A stretch of 64,000 nt of DNA from Sequoia sempervirens (GCA_007258455.2 VDFB02373365.1:225956194-226020193), one strand, 5' to 3'. Positions 51,401 through 62,640 are shown, numbered from the stretch's first letter. The notes: generated from the sequence alone by a model not told the origin. Numbers and translations are program-made.

Positions 51401-51709
51401 TAAAATATCTAAGTTGTGTTAAGCTAAGTTGAGCTTTTGATGAGATTGTGTGTTAAAGCAGTTGTATAGGTCTGTCAAATCAAATTAGGTGCATCACCAT
51501 AGGGGTTTAGTTTTATTTTCAGGTTTCTTTCTCCCCTTTTCCCATCAAGGAATACTTTAGGTGACACCATCAAAAGGGGAGACAACCCATAATCTGGAGG
51601 TCTGCTTTCACAATAGGATACCGACAACCTGGAAGTAGTCCCATGTTAGTCCAATTTTGTTGAATTCTTTCACAACTTGACAAAGGGGTGCAAACTTGGG
51701 TCTCTAACA
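45455..51709 (+). repeat. 3' LTR of the LARD-like element (~6.25 kb)
   Basis: Collinear with the 5' LTR. It ends TCTCTAACA against the ATTCT target copy. The sequence before it (GCAGCAAACATATAGCAAA) is not a clear polypurine tract, which is odd for an element that has clear LTRs. Small insertions (for example a duplicated GATGCATCAAGTT near 46509-46545) distinguish it from the 5' LTR. Confidence 0.88.
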
Positions 51710-51749
51710 ATTCTGACTTGTGAAATCTAAAAGGATTTTAGGAATTGAG

Positions 51750-52560
51750 GTTCGAAGTTCCATTTTTCAGTCTATCATTTAGTCTAGCATTGGTTAAAGA
51801 AAAACCTCGACTTGCAAGGTCCGATTTGTAGTTTTATTCATTTATATCAATAATTTCAAAAGAGGTTTCACCAAAGGTATACTTGTCAACTTTACTATTT
51901 TGAAGAAAGAAATTACCTCAATGTTGGCAGATGTTGAGGGTCATAGTTCCATCATACCTCCCATCTCTATAAGGAAGCATGCAAATGACACCCCTAACTC
52001 GTGAAATCCAAAAGAACATACAAAAACAAGAATTTTGGCTAAGTGTTTCATTGTGCATCATCAAGGAATGGGGATCAGGGATACCATTTACCTCTTCCAC
52101 CTTTATAAGAAATATGTACGAGGTACCTCTAAAACCTGAGGTCTAAAAGTTATTACCAAAATTTCTAAGTCAAAAGGCGAGGTCGCGGGTCGGGGAAAAA
52201 ATTTTATTCTTACCCTTTTCAGATAATTTCAAATATGGAATAGGAGAAACTTGCAAATCCCAAAGTATTTTTTGTATCTTTAGAGCATTAAGGCATGAAT
52301 TTGAGTTGAAACCTAGGGAAGTCAAAGGTCCGACGTCCGAAAGGCCATTTTTGGAAGTCTGCAAGCCTTAGTTAAATGTTTAATATTTTATTGGAGATTA
52401 GAGTTTGGGTATCCCTCTTACCCTTTCCACCTCTATAAGAAATAGGTAAGAGGTATCCTGAAGGCCAAAGTATGAAAGTGTTAACGGTCTTAGGGAACTT
52501 CTAAGGCATGATCAATGGTTGATGATCAGAATTTCATCTTACTTTTGTAAATATTTTTAG
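51750..52560. repeat. Right part of the degenerate tandem array in copy B
   Basis: Phrases such as GTTGAGGGTCATAGTTCC, GGAATGGGGATCAGGGATAC and GGAGATTAGAGTTTGGGTATC, each followed by a TTACC...CTTTATAAGAAA tail, match copy A at 28.55-29.36 kb. Confidence 0.6.
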
Positions 52561-53701
52561 GTATGAGGTAAGAGAAACCCATGACATGTGACACTCGATA
52601 ATTATTGAACTTGAAGAACTCAAAGGAAAACATAAAGAAGCCTTAGGGAACCTCAAGGTCCGATGCTTGATGATGATGGATGAAAAAATCCAAAACTTGG
52701 AAAGAACCAAAGCAAAATGAGAACGTACGAATGAGAAAAACACACTAGAACATCCAAAACCAGACTGGGGAAAGAAAAAAAATGAAACAAAAACCCACAG
52801 AAAACAAAGTATGGAGACAAAACGAACAAACCCAAACCCCCAAAACATAGTCTTACACCATGCATACAAATACATTTACAAAATTAAAAGACAAAAGCAA
52901 TATGGATTCACCAACCTAGAACAATGCGAGAGAATGGAGTTAGAGGATGAAAGCCAAACAAACGCCCAAGCAGAGCTAGCACAACACAAACCAATGAATC
53001 ACAAAATCAAGCAATCATGAGCAAGCGAGCAACACGAATGAAGAGAGTGAACACACCATGAACATGAACCAACTCAAGAAACTACCACACACCTTGGTAA
53101 ATAGAAGCATAGATCAACAATTGATAGCAATGGCGAGTTTGATGAATGGAAAAGGTTATAGAGCTCTTTAAAATGTAAGTTGTTCTAATGGGTAGTCACA
53201 AAATGAGTGAAGTTTTGGTGTAATACCCATTCCATTTCTCATATTAATGAAAAAATTGTATGCTAGTTGGTAGCATTAACTTTTGATGGTGCAACATTAA
53301 GCTTAAATTCCCATTCGCTCTCCTAACAAGACATGATGTGACATGCATGCCAAACGAGGCAGTATCGCTCTACAGTGCAAGCCGAGGTGTCATAGAAAAA
53401 GAAAACACTAACCCACGAATCTCGAAGAATCCCCAATAAGTGACCACTAATAGGTGAAAGGGAAAGGTCGGGAGTCAAACTCAACAAGGATGGTATACCT
53501 TTCCTTGGAAGGTCAAATTCTGAACCCTAAAAGAAAGCAAAACAAGGAAAATAATAAGGGGAATAAAAGAGGAAAGAAAAGGTAAAAGAAAAGGGAAAAG
53601 AGGAAAGGGGGACAAAGACATGCAAAGCAAAAAACAAACAAAAAGGGGGGGGTTCCCATTTTAACAAGAGAAAAAAGGGGCATGAGTGTGAATGCACGAC
53701 A

Positions 53702-56700
53702 AATCCCTGTCAAAAACATGGAGCACATGATGACAATGAAGATTGTGGAGATGGCTATCAAATGGAGGGCAATAAAATTAAAAAAATGGGAAAATAAACA
53801 ATGCTAGACCCTTTTTGGATATTAATTGGGTTAAATGGTGGATAGAGCCCGAGACATGGCCGACAGAGCACGTGGCATTGTGGACAATGAACACAAAGTG
53901 AACTTTGAACATTATAATGTGAATTTTATAAGTTCAAAAGTGAGCGGTTATATTAAATATATAAATATAATTGCACCCTAATATTATCACAAATATGACT
54001 TTTAAAAAATATTTATTGTTGGTGAAAGTGAACACCTATTGGGTCATTAGAGGGCACATTTTGGACGTCAAATCTAAATGGTCACTTTTGACCCTTTCAC
54101 ACTTAATGAACCCTCCCACATTCGTCGAAAAACCCCAGAAGCCAAAAGAATAGCTATAAGCTATTAACTCACATTCGAATAAAACCTAAAAAAATCAAGT
54201 CAATATGATGCATTGTTTAGGAGGTTAGGTTACATGAAATTATCTATAACAGATACTCGCCCCTTCCCCTAGAATGTAAAGTGCAAAATCTAATAAAACA
54301 TCACACCATCTAAATTTTTGAACTCTAAGAAAAATATTGTGGCATAAAATAAATGAAGGTTTATCTACCCCAAACATAAATTTTTACATCGACAACCACA
54401 AAATGGATGAGAGAAGCAGTTGCCATTCTCTTGGGAAGAGCAATAAATGACATGAATGAGTCAGGGTACTTGAATAATGGTACACCCCATGTTTATGTCA
54501 CTTCGCTCTACATAGGGGAGAGGACCCGATAGTTGAACACCCTAACTTTGCATTTCTCAAAATCTTACATGGAAATTTCAAATCACTCTTATTTTTATAG
54601 TAGCTTGCCAAGCCTTCCATGCTTATAACTAGGTTTGGGGCCACATCATCAATATGATGGCATTACCATGCTTTTGTCGAGGTGTCCAAAAAGCCCCCAA
54701 AAAAGTGAGACCAATACTTGTGCATTAAATCATGTTTTATTGGTGTGTTGACGTGGCATCACATGATTTGTTGTTTTTTAGATCTAAAGAATACATTTCA
54801 TTCAATTATGGTTAGTAATCATCAACACTAACAACTTTAAAGTCACAATTATTGATTCAATATTGTTAAAAATATTGAACATTAAATCAACAAATGCTAT
54901 AACAACAATTGAAACATGCTCAGCTAGTGTGTCCTCTCCCATATTTGCATGGGATGGCAAGGGCAGGCACAAGAATTTGAAAGCGGTGGGTAAAAAATCT
55001 AAATCCCAGACGTTGGGTCCCACGTATGGGCTACTTCAATTTTCAGTGGCCGGCAATATTTTGGTGCTGCATATCCCGTGCCCAAAAATACGGGCGCTCT
55101 TTTCTTACAATTCTAGTACAAGTTTCTAGCCCTGTTTTTATTCGAGAACAACAAACCATTTTGTTCCAAGTGATTCTCAACTATCAACACCAGCTGTATA
55201 AATGTTATTCCCTTTCCTTTACTTCCCTTTGTCAGAAATTTTAAACGGTTTGTTCTCAGACAATGAACCCTAATTTCTACTTCTCTTTTGGCAATGCCTC
55301 CGCTCTGAGGTAGCTGGGATTACACCCAAAATAATCCGAGCTTCTTAAATCCATTATAGGAAAAATTCGGTCTGAAAAAGGTTTCTTTCAAAGGTAACTT
55401 AGAGACCATGTGATAAACCAATACTTTTAAGTCTGCTTTACTTAGCATATGATTTGTCCTCATTATTTTAGGTAATGTGACCAGTAGGACCCATACAGGT
55501 AAGATTTGGTAAAGATAACTCAGGTAAATGTCTTATGGGAATGAAACTTGAAAGGATGATATTATAGAAAGACTTTAACCTCCTAGATTTATGGTCTTTG
55601 AACTCCTAGAACTTAAGAAGCAACAAGGGGTATCAAGAAGAAAAAGGAAACCAGGTGGCTAGGCTTTCATGTCACCAGAAAAATCAAACAATAATAAAAC
55701 AAAAATAACTCTCTAAGAATCACAAAAAAAACTTGAGAGCAGACATGTACCAGATTTGTCACCTAAAGAAGTTTATCCCAGGTTGTGTTGTCTACCGAAA
55801 TGGAGTTTTTATCAATGGATTTTAGAGATGTAGATAAGGAAGTGGAGAGATCAGTTATTACACTATCGATGCAAATTCCTGTAATGGTGAGACAAATGGA
55901 AAGTAGGACTTTTATAAATAAGAGATGTTATCATAAAAGAAAAAAAATAACTGTGATTCTGATTTGAGAATCATTTTCTATCTTGATGGGATAAATATAT
56001 GATAGTAACCTTGGAAGTGATAAAAGTTATTTAATAATCAGTCTTAAGTCATTTCAAGATAATTGAAAGACGGATTTTATTTTCATTTACTAGATTTTAT
56101 ATTGTGAAGTGATGGATATTTATATCTAGGTTTTTGGATTATTGGGCTTAAGTTTCTATCATTTATTCAGGTAGATCTTAGAAGTTTTCAAATGTTTATT
56201 TTTCAAAAATAATATAAAATATATTTTGATTTGTGTTCAATTGTAACATCTAATAAAGTATATGAATAAATATTAATTTAGCATTTTTAATATTCTCATT
56301 AGTATTTATTGTATAGAAAATATTTTGATGGATATGTTTTTTAATTTTATTATTCTATATACATTTTGTGACAAGGTGTTGTGTGGTCTCACAACACTCT
56401 TCAAGATTGTAAGGTTTAGGGACCCAAGTAAAAATTAATGCTTATGGCAGGTGTTGGTTGAGAAGATCACCAAAAGGTAAAAGTGGAAAGTTTTTTTTTT
56501 TTTTTAATACTTCGTGATTCAAGAGTACTGAGTATTGGGAATCGGCTACTGGGAAGCTAGAGTTATAAAATGTAAATGCAAAGTTTCAGGCATAAGGTTC
56601 ATGTCTAGGAGTAAAGGTCCAGTAGAATTGAGTTCTGGTAAAATTTGAGGTTTGGGAAAATTTGTTGGTAAAAGTTGAAGTATCCGCTACCGAGTACTAG

Positions 56701-58430
56701 GTCACAATGTTAAGTTGAAAAGTTGAATGTTTAATGTTGCTCAGAGGCCCGAAGGTCTAGTAACCTGACTTAAATAGAATAATTATGATAGAATATGATA
56801 TTTTAAAAGCGTGATTTATGATGATTTATGAACAATGATTTGTTTTCATGAGAATTTTATGAATGTTTTAAAAGGGATTTAATGTGTGGAATTTGTACTT
56901 GCAAGAGAAGCAAATTGTGATGCAACATTCGGGTATGGACGGTCAGGAAAATTTGGATCACAAATAGAATCATATCGAGATCAGGAGATGCATTTTGGGA
57001 AGTTATATGTAGAGGAGCTTGAGTTTGTTGGAATACCAAAAATCTTAGTATTACAAATGCAGCAAAAGAGAGTGCAACCTCCGATGTGACCCATTCCTGA
57101 GAGTAGAAAGCCTGAGGCAAAACTAGTATGTAGGAACATGATGATAAATAAATCATTATGATTATATGGGAAAGTTCCTACATACTAATTGAATTCAAGT
57201 TATTATCTTGGTGATAATAAGAAGATAAAAGACTTGAAAAACATTAACGTACTAATGAAGGTTGACATCTGTTGGCTTCACTAGCAATTCTCTTGCCATT
57301 TGTCATATTCCATGTGCCTTGTAATGATTTGTCCCTTGGATTTCCTCTCATGTATTTGTCTTATCTTCCATGTGTCTTGTTCCTATAAAAGACCAAAAGA
57401 TGTTTCATTTTAAGTTAAGTTCATAATTTTTGGATGTTAGAAGAGCCAAATTTTTTTTAAGTTTTGTTCATTTTTCCTATTTTCTAAATAATTCTAGATT
57501 AAAAACTTGTACGCACATAGAACCAATCAATATCAAAGCTAATTTGAAAGCTACTGGCTATTATCTTTTGTAGCTGGTTGTTTGTTCAACTCGACAAGAC
57601 TGTATGTTGTGTAATTTAAGGGTGCATACAGAACCTACCCTGTGTCCAAAGTAAACCCCCTGCTTTAAAAGCTTGCAACATTCTATGCCTAGCTGTGAAG
57701 CAATATGGTGAAGTATAGAGAGCTTTGCTTTGATTTAGTTACTTCTTGGGGAATGTGTGGATAATACACAAAAGCTCTTTTACTTTTCAAGTACTTTTGA
57801 TGCTCTATTTTAGATTAGATGTTGAAATTTTAGAAAATGTACCAAAAACTAGATGAATGAATGAAAATTTTATTGCAAATATTTCATTTCCATTGTATTG
57901 TTGAATGCTTAATGCTAAATCTCTTTAAGTAATAGCAAAGTTGTTTGGAATTCATGAAATATTATTGCATATTTATCAATTTCATGGAATTGTCTGATGA
58001 TCATCCTGAGAATACTTTTCACTAAACTTTATGACTCCTTTTAGAACCAGAAATTATCATTAACCCCTCATTATTAATAGCATTGTCACATCAAACCCTG
58101 ATGCAGACCTAGTATGGTCAAGACCTAACTTAAACGAGCCTTGGGATTAAGTCGAGTTAGCCTAAAGATTTAGGTTGGCCTGGTTCAGTCTTTCAAGTAA
58201 AGATAGGTTCCTATAGTTTGTTTGTGAGGATGTATTTGCACTGTTGGTGTGCGACTAACATTGTGATCAATAAGAACTATGCTAGAAGGAGGGCTCATAT
58301 CTTTCCTTTCAGTTTTGTTTGGAACCAATATTAGTTCTAGGTTTGAGAATTGCTTGTAAGACGATAGTCTATGCAAGCTAGTAGTAAGAGCATGGAAGTT
58401 GATAAACTCTAGAGAATCGTTAATCGAAGA
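53702..58430. other. Unassigned AT-rich sequence
   Basis: No retroelement domain or other protein is recognisable. Small features are a 15-T run at 56491-56505, an inverted repeat at 57124-57187, and TATA-like strings near 55193 (TGTATAAATG) and 57385 (CCTATAAAAGACC). The part at 54.9-55.3 kb is less AT-rich than its surroundings and could be low-copy host sequence. Confidence 0.4.
57124..57187. repeat. 14-bp perfect inverted repeat with 36-base loop
   Basis: TAGTATGTAGGAAC at 57124-57137 is the exact complement of GTTCCTACATACTA at 57174-57187. The loop contains a further weak palindrome around ATAAATAAATCATTAT. It could be a small foldback element or chance. Confidence 0.75.
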
Positions 58431-59408
58431 TTGTATCCTTTGAGTTTGTTCACCTTTGGTAGGGTCATTGAGTGTAGAATTCATGATACAACTGACCATG
58501 GTGAGCTTGATTATGAATTTCTTTTTACTAGGGTAAGCTTGGCTACACATAAAGTGATTTTGTTAATGAAAGAGGTTTTGACTGCTAAAAGAAAGAAACT
58601 ATTATTGAGAAGGATTTCAAATTCTAATAAAGTGCACAACCCTAGTGAAATTGAAAATGTAAAGAACTTAATTGTTAAATCAAAACAATTAGTTAACTGT
58701 AATTATTATGAAGAAAATCATAAGGTTTCAGAAGAAAAAAAGCAAGAATGTCAAGACTTGGAAATAGTGCATCGAAAAAAATGAAACAAAAGTGGTGAGT
58801 CATCATTCCTTTCACATGTGGAAGATGATCATGAAGTAGAAAAGTAGAAAAATAGAGTGGGAGACACATGCTTTTCACTACAAACTAAAAATTCATAAGC
58901 TAAAAAAGGAAATTTTCTTGATCTCATGCAAAACACATAATATCAAATTTCTACTTTCTCTCTCTTTGATGATAGTGTAAACTATGCTATTGCTTCATCT
59001 AACAAAGTTAAAAGTGAAGGCAAGGCCAAAGAATCAAAGAATCTCAAAGAGGAAGAAAATCAAGAAATGAACACAAACATTCATGGAACCAAACAAAATG
59101 AAGAAGAAAACCATGAATTAGGGCTGGAGGAAGGTAGAGTATGGAGGACTCTGCAAAGGTGTGTGCAATCGACCTTTAACGAGGCCATTTTCATATATAT
59201 AAGCCAATTTATTGGTAAGTACGCCTTTGAATTTACGTTTATTAAACACATAAAATTTAAGATAATTCATCATTGTAGCAGAAAATTTGAAGCCTATTCA
59301 AGTGAATTTAAAGATAAACCTAATGTAATTCGTACAAAGAATACTATGAAAGTAGTGATAGAGATTAAAGTAAATTGCTTAGTTAAGGTTAATTGTTGGT
59401 CAGGGTAA
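58431..59408 (+). pseudogene. Decayed lysine/glutamate-rich ORF, possible interior of a non-autonomous retroelement
   Basis: An open stretch at 58431-58784 (with HGELDYEFLFTRVSLATHKV and a Lys/Glu-rich tail) is followed, after a probable frameshift, by SHVEDDHEVEK, LFDDSVNYAIASSNKVKSEG and the open stretch 59067-59408. In that second part one frame can be followed with three or four stops. Charged, repeat-poor composition and the polypurine tract about 280 bp downstream suggest the interior of an LTR element. No domain is recognised. Confidence 0.35.
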
Positions 59409-59943
59409 TTTTTCTTAGTTAGTTAGGGTTAGCTTGCTTTCATAGGGTTTATTTTGTTTGCTTTGGTTTGTTTTTTGTTTCATTCTCCATGTTAACAAAT
59501 TTTGCTTAATTTAACACACACATGAGAGTAAATTGAAATATTCTGGAAATGTTGCACTGTGAAATGAAAAAAAAAAAAATCATGCATAGTAAATACATGC
59601 TTAGGTACAAAATGTAAAAAAGGTTTCATATATATGCTTATATTTTTTATATACATGGAAATACAAAATTTTCTTGTTTTAAAAGTGCAAAAAAGGAGGA
59701 GTTGATCTGTAGGAACAAGGTGGTCAGTTAGTCAATCTAGGATGCTTCATCCATGAGAGAAGAATATCCTAAGTAGGCATTGTCCCAGTGAGCGTCAAAG
59801 TTAGGGTCATGGAGGTTAGTCAAAAAAGGCTAGAGGGGAACTATTTCTCCTCGTTCCAAAAACCATGGGATGTCATCAGTCGAGGGAATCTCAATGGTCG
59901 AGTGTGCAATAGACAGGATGTAGTCCAAGTTCCCCAAGAAATT
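59409..59943. other. Untranslated stretch with polypurine tract and possible LTR start, up to the gap
   Basis: AAAAAAGGAGGAG (59689-59701) is followed by TTGATCTGTAGGAAC, which looks like a polypurine tract against an LTR starting at 59703. The possible LTR runs into the assembly gap, so its end and any partner cannot be seen. A 13-A run lies near 59567. Confidence 0.4.
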
Positions 59944-60043
59944 NNNNNNNNNNNNNNNNNNNNNNNNNNNNNNNNNNNNNNNNNNNNNNNNNNNNNNNNN
60001 NNNNNNNNNNNNNNNNNNNNNNNNNNNNNNNNNNNNNNNNNNN
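59944..60043. other. Assembly gap of 100 N
   Basis: Exactly 100 ambiguous bases, a common placeholder for a gap of unknown size. The open frames drawn through it are artefacts. Confidence 0.99.
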
Positions 60044-60640
60044 CTCTAGTACACATCAGGTACATTTTCTTCTTTCATCATGGTTCTTGCAACTTCCTAT
60101 ACAATTCGGTTCTTTCTCTCAACCACTTCATTCTACTGAGGGGTTCTTGGAGCAGAAAAGTGTCTCTTTATGCCATGCTCTTCACAAAATGCATTAAACT
60201 CACTAGAAGTGAATTCTCCACCTCTATCATATCTCAAACATTTGATTCTTAGATTCACTTAATTTTCCACTCTATCTTTGAATACTTTAAACCTATCCAT
60301 AGCCTAAATCTTTTCTTTAAGAAAAGCAACCCATGTCATTCAAGAATAATCATCAATAAGGAGAATGAAATACCTATCACCATTTAGGCTTCTTGTTCTA
60401 GTAGGGCCATAGAGGTCTGTATGAATTAATTCCAACATTCTAGTATTAGTTTTCTCTTTTCCTTTGAAAATGCATCTTGTTTGTTTCTGTAACTGACAAC
60501 TTTTGTAAATTGTATTAGCAGGCTGTATAATTTTAGGTAGACCTCTAACAACATCTCTTGAATTGATCTTACCCAGATTATCAAAGTTTGCATGTCCCAT
60601 TCTTCAATGCCACAACCAACTTCCATTAACCTGAGATACA
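60044..60640 (-). pseudogene. Copia pre-integrase and integrase core
   Basis: The minus strand has MGHANFDNLGKI (GAG_pre-integrase type), SCQLQKQTRCIFKGKE, ELIHTDLYGPTRTRSLNGDR with the first catalytic aspartate, LRYDRGGEFTSSEF with the second, and VVERKNRIV with the catalytic glutamate near 60115. The PQQNG motif reads PQ-stop-NE, so a glutamine codon is a stop and a glycine is glutamate. Another stop follows KNRIV. The fragment ends at the gap. Confidence 0.88.
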
Positions 60641-60776
60641 AGGAACTGACCATCAACACCCTTAAGCTAATAGATGTTTCCTTGAGTTATCCTTCCTACA
60701 ACAACCATAGCTCTGAATCCTTTTCTGAGCTCACAGGTATTATCCTAAACACAAGTTTAAAACCTTTTCTACACAT

Positions 60777-61463
60777 CTAACCAACACTCAAAACGTTATT
60801 CCTTAAACCCTTTACATAATATACATCATTAGTGTTGTGTATTCCATGAAAACTAATTGTACCTTTCCCAACAATCTTTTCTCCTGAATCATCACCAAAC
60901 ATGAACAAACCACCATCATACATTTCAAGTTTAGTAAACTTACTTTTATCTCTGGTCATGTGATTAGAACATCCACTATCAATCACCCAATAGTTTTCAT
61001 CCTTTCTAGTATGAAATGTGGTGACCAAATTACCTTCCATCTCATCCTTCTTGTTCTCTGAATCACTTTTTCTTGCACATTTTCTAGAGTTAGAAGACAC
61101 ATATTTGCTCTCCAAAGCTAAGAACAAGCATTCACTATCATCATTCTCATAATTAGATTCATCATCAGAGATTCTAGCTTCTTCTCCAACATAGTACAAC
61201 TTTTTGTATATCTTATCCTTTTTATCTTTATTATCTCTATTCTTCTTATGTATAGTTCTATTTGGACATCTTGAAGCATAATGAAAAATATTACCACAAC
61301 TGAAACATTTAAAGGGAAACATATCTTTATATTTACAGTACCTTTCTTCAACTTCCTTGTAAAGTTTTCTTCCCTTCCAATTCATTTGAACCATCACTAT
61401 CCAAATCATCTTCAATCTTTGTTGCTTTAAATGTTGTTTTTGTCTTTTCCTTTTTCTTTCCAA
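60777..61463 (-). pseudogene. Copia gag zinc knuckle and protease
   Basis: An open minus-strand stretch of 228 codons. A basic start is followed by the zinc knuckle CFSCGNIFHYASRC (CX2CX4HX4C) near residues 54-67, and an acidic serine-rich linker. Then comes the retropepsin-like part, with WVIDSGCSNHMT near residues 157-168 and IVGKGTISFHGIHN further on. The DSGC catalytic motif is the usual copia form. The start codon is arbitrary, because gag coding continues upstream to about 61545 in another frame. Confidence 0.88.
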
Positions 61464-61545
61464 ACTTTCTCATCTCAAATGCAGTCAAGATGCCAAATAG
61501 CTCTTCTTTAGTGTATTTCTTAGGATCATATGTTTCCTAGCTAGT

Positions 61546-61850
61546 GCACTTTATTTATTTATTCAATACGTCACTAATTGTCTAAAGTCTTCCTATAATT
61601 AAATAAATTTCTTAATTTATTTAATTATCTTTATTCATTATGTCTTCCTGATTATTAAACAAATATATCTTATTTATTTATTTAATATGTCACTAATTCT
61701 TAACTCTTCTTATAATTAAATATATTTATTAATTTATTTAATTATTGGGCCCATTCTCTAACTTAAATAATTATCTTTAATTATTTAATTGCCTTATTTG
61801 ACATTTCCCTCATTTTAAATAAAATTAATTATTTAAAATGGCCTCACATG
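61546..61850 (+). repeat. LTR fragment of the same family as the LTR at 5624
   Basis: It matches about 5790-6090 of the first element's LTR in the same orientation: TTTATTTATTNAATACGTCA, CACTAATTGTCTAA, blocks of AATTTATTTAATTA, and a TTTAATTATTTAATTGCC run ending at ATTATTTAAAATG. Identity is about 80% by eye. Both edges are abrupt. Confidence 0.8.
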
Positions 61851-61871
61851 CTAACTACCACTTCTTTTTAG

Positions 61872-61902
<31 letters not shown>
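61872..61902. repeat. TA/CA microsatellite
   Basis: A (TA) run followed directly by a (CA) run, 31 bases in all, just after the LTR fragment. Confidence 0.95.
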
Positions 61903-61914
61903 TTGTAGAATTTG

Positions 61915-62152
61915 GCAAATAAATGACTATGTGACTTAAAATTTTAGTCATGTGACTAAAAATTTTAGTCAAGTGACTAACTAGTAGAATCATGCAAATA
62001 AATGACTAATTTGGTCATCTATAAGTGACTAATTTGGTCATTGGGTAAAATCACAACTAAATGACTAGATAAATGACTAATATCAGATAAATAAAAATGA
62101 CTAAATAAATTACTAATATCAGTCAAATAAAATTGACTAAATAAATGATTAT
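61915..62152. repeat. AAATGACTAA-rich degenerate repeat
   Basis: More than a dozen ATGACTA, GTGACTAA or TTGACTAA phrases are spaced mostly 12-25 bases apart, with intervening AAATAAA and TTTAGTCA strings. TTTAGTCA resembles the complement of TGACTAA, so both orientations are present near the left end. Confidence 0.75.
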
Positions 62153-62489
62153 TTCTCCTCTATTCTTTTTTCTTTCGAATTTGATCATAATCCATAGAGC
62201 TTAAGCCCCCCTCATGGGACCCCTACCTAAGTGGGCCATTTGGGCGCCTAGGTTGCTTGGATCACCAAAAATATCTATTGTGTGAAAGGCATTGCCACGC
62301 AATCTTAAGGCCTTCACATATTTTATAAAAAAAATTAACATTTACATTCTTTAACTTTGATTACTCATTATATTAATGAATCATTAATGTTTTTAACTAT
62401 GATTTGAAGCCAGTTTGATAAAGATGACTAAATTCTCAATTAAAGTGGATAATTAACAAAAAAAATTGAATTGAGGGAGTGGGTGGTTT

Positions 62490-62640
62490 ATAATATAATA
62501 CAGTAATAATATGTTATTAATATTATAATATTATATTTATATTATAATGTATTTAATATTATATAATAATATAATATTATAATATAATATATTTAATATT
62601 ATATAATATTATATAATATATTTAATAATATCTATTTATT
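62490..62640. repeat. AT-only palindromic tract
   Basis: Runs of ATTATATAATATTATAATATA with almost no G or C. Many overlapping palindromes make it strongly foldable. Confidence 0.85.

Larger units (their letters stand above)
36530..51709 (+). mobile_element. 15.2-kb LARD-like non-autonomous LTR retrotransposon nested in copy B
   Basis: Two direct repeats of about 6.2 kb flank a 2.7-kb internal region that starts with a candidate PBS. The 5-bp target site ATTCT is duplicated at 36525-36529 and 51710-51714, and the host repeat resumes in register on the far side. No protease, RT, RNase H or integrase can be seen, so movement would need enzymes from another element. LTRs of several kilobases around a short non-coding or non-pol interior match the definition of large retrotransposon derivatives. 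Orientation follows the PBS. Confidence 0.85.
31661..53701 (-). repeat. Long repeat copy B, probable solo or orphan LTR, split by a nested retroelement
   Basis: Homologous to copy A over its whole length, in two blocks: 31661-36529 and 51710-53701. Plus-strand ends are TGTTGAGGG and CACGACA. On the minus strand it is not followed by a PBS or gag, so it is not an intact 5' LTR. The flanking pentamers (AACAT at the left, AATCC at the right) do not match, so a target duplication is not visible; age or a different history could explain this. Confidence 0.65.
60044..61545 (-). mobile_element. Ty1/copia element fragment: gag, protease, integrase
   Basis: On the minus strand the order is gag C-terminus (KEELFGILTAFEMRKFGKKK near 61520-61465), zinc knuckle, protease, pre-integrase and integrase core. 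Protease and integrase before RT is the copia order. RT and RNase H would lie beyond the gap. The right edge at about 61545 abuts an LTR fragment of an unrelated gypsy family. Confidence 0.88.

Noticed and set aside
52534..52875. Phenylalanine-rich minus-strand open frame of 113 codons
   Set aside because: Low-complexity translation of an A-rich plus strand. The equivalent place in copy A (29432-29707) gives different low-complexity frames.
22459..53701. Reading copies A and B as one element's two LTRs
   Set aside because: They differ at about a quarter of positions in samples, copy B is not followed by a PBS, and the spacer between them has no retroelement interior. Separate insertions are more likely.
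55263..55400. Possible first and second exons of a host gene
   Set aside because: Joining the frame that starts at 55263 to the exon-like piece near 55362-55398 gives a stop after a few codons, and no protein similarity is visible.
59788..60252. 154-codon open frame
   Set aside because: It spans the 100-N gap, so most of it is undefined.
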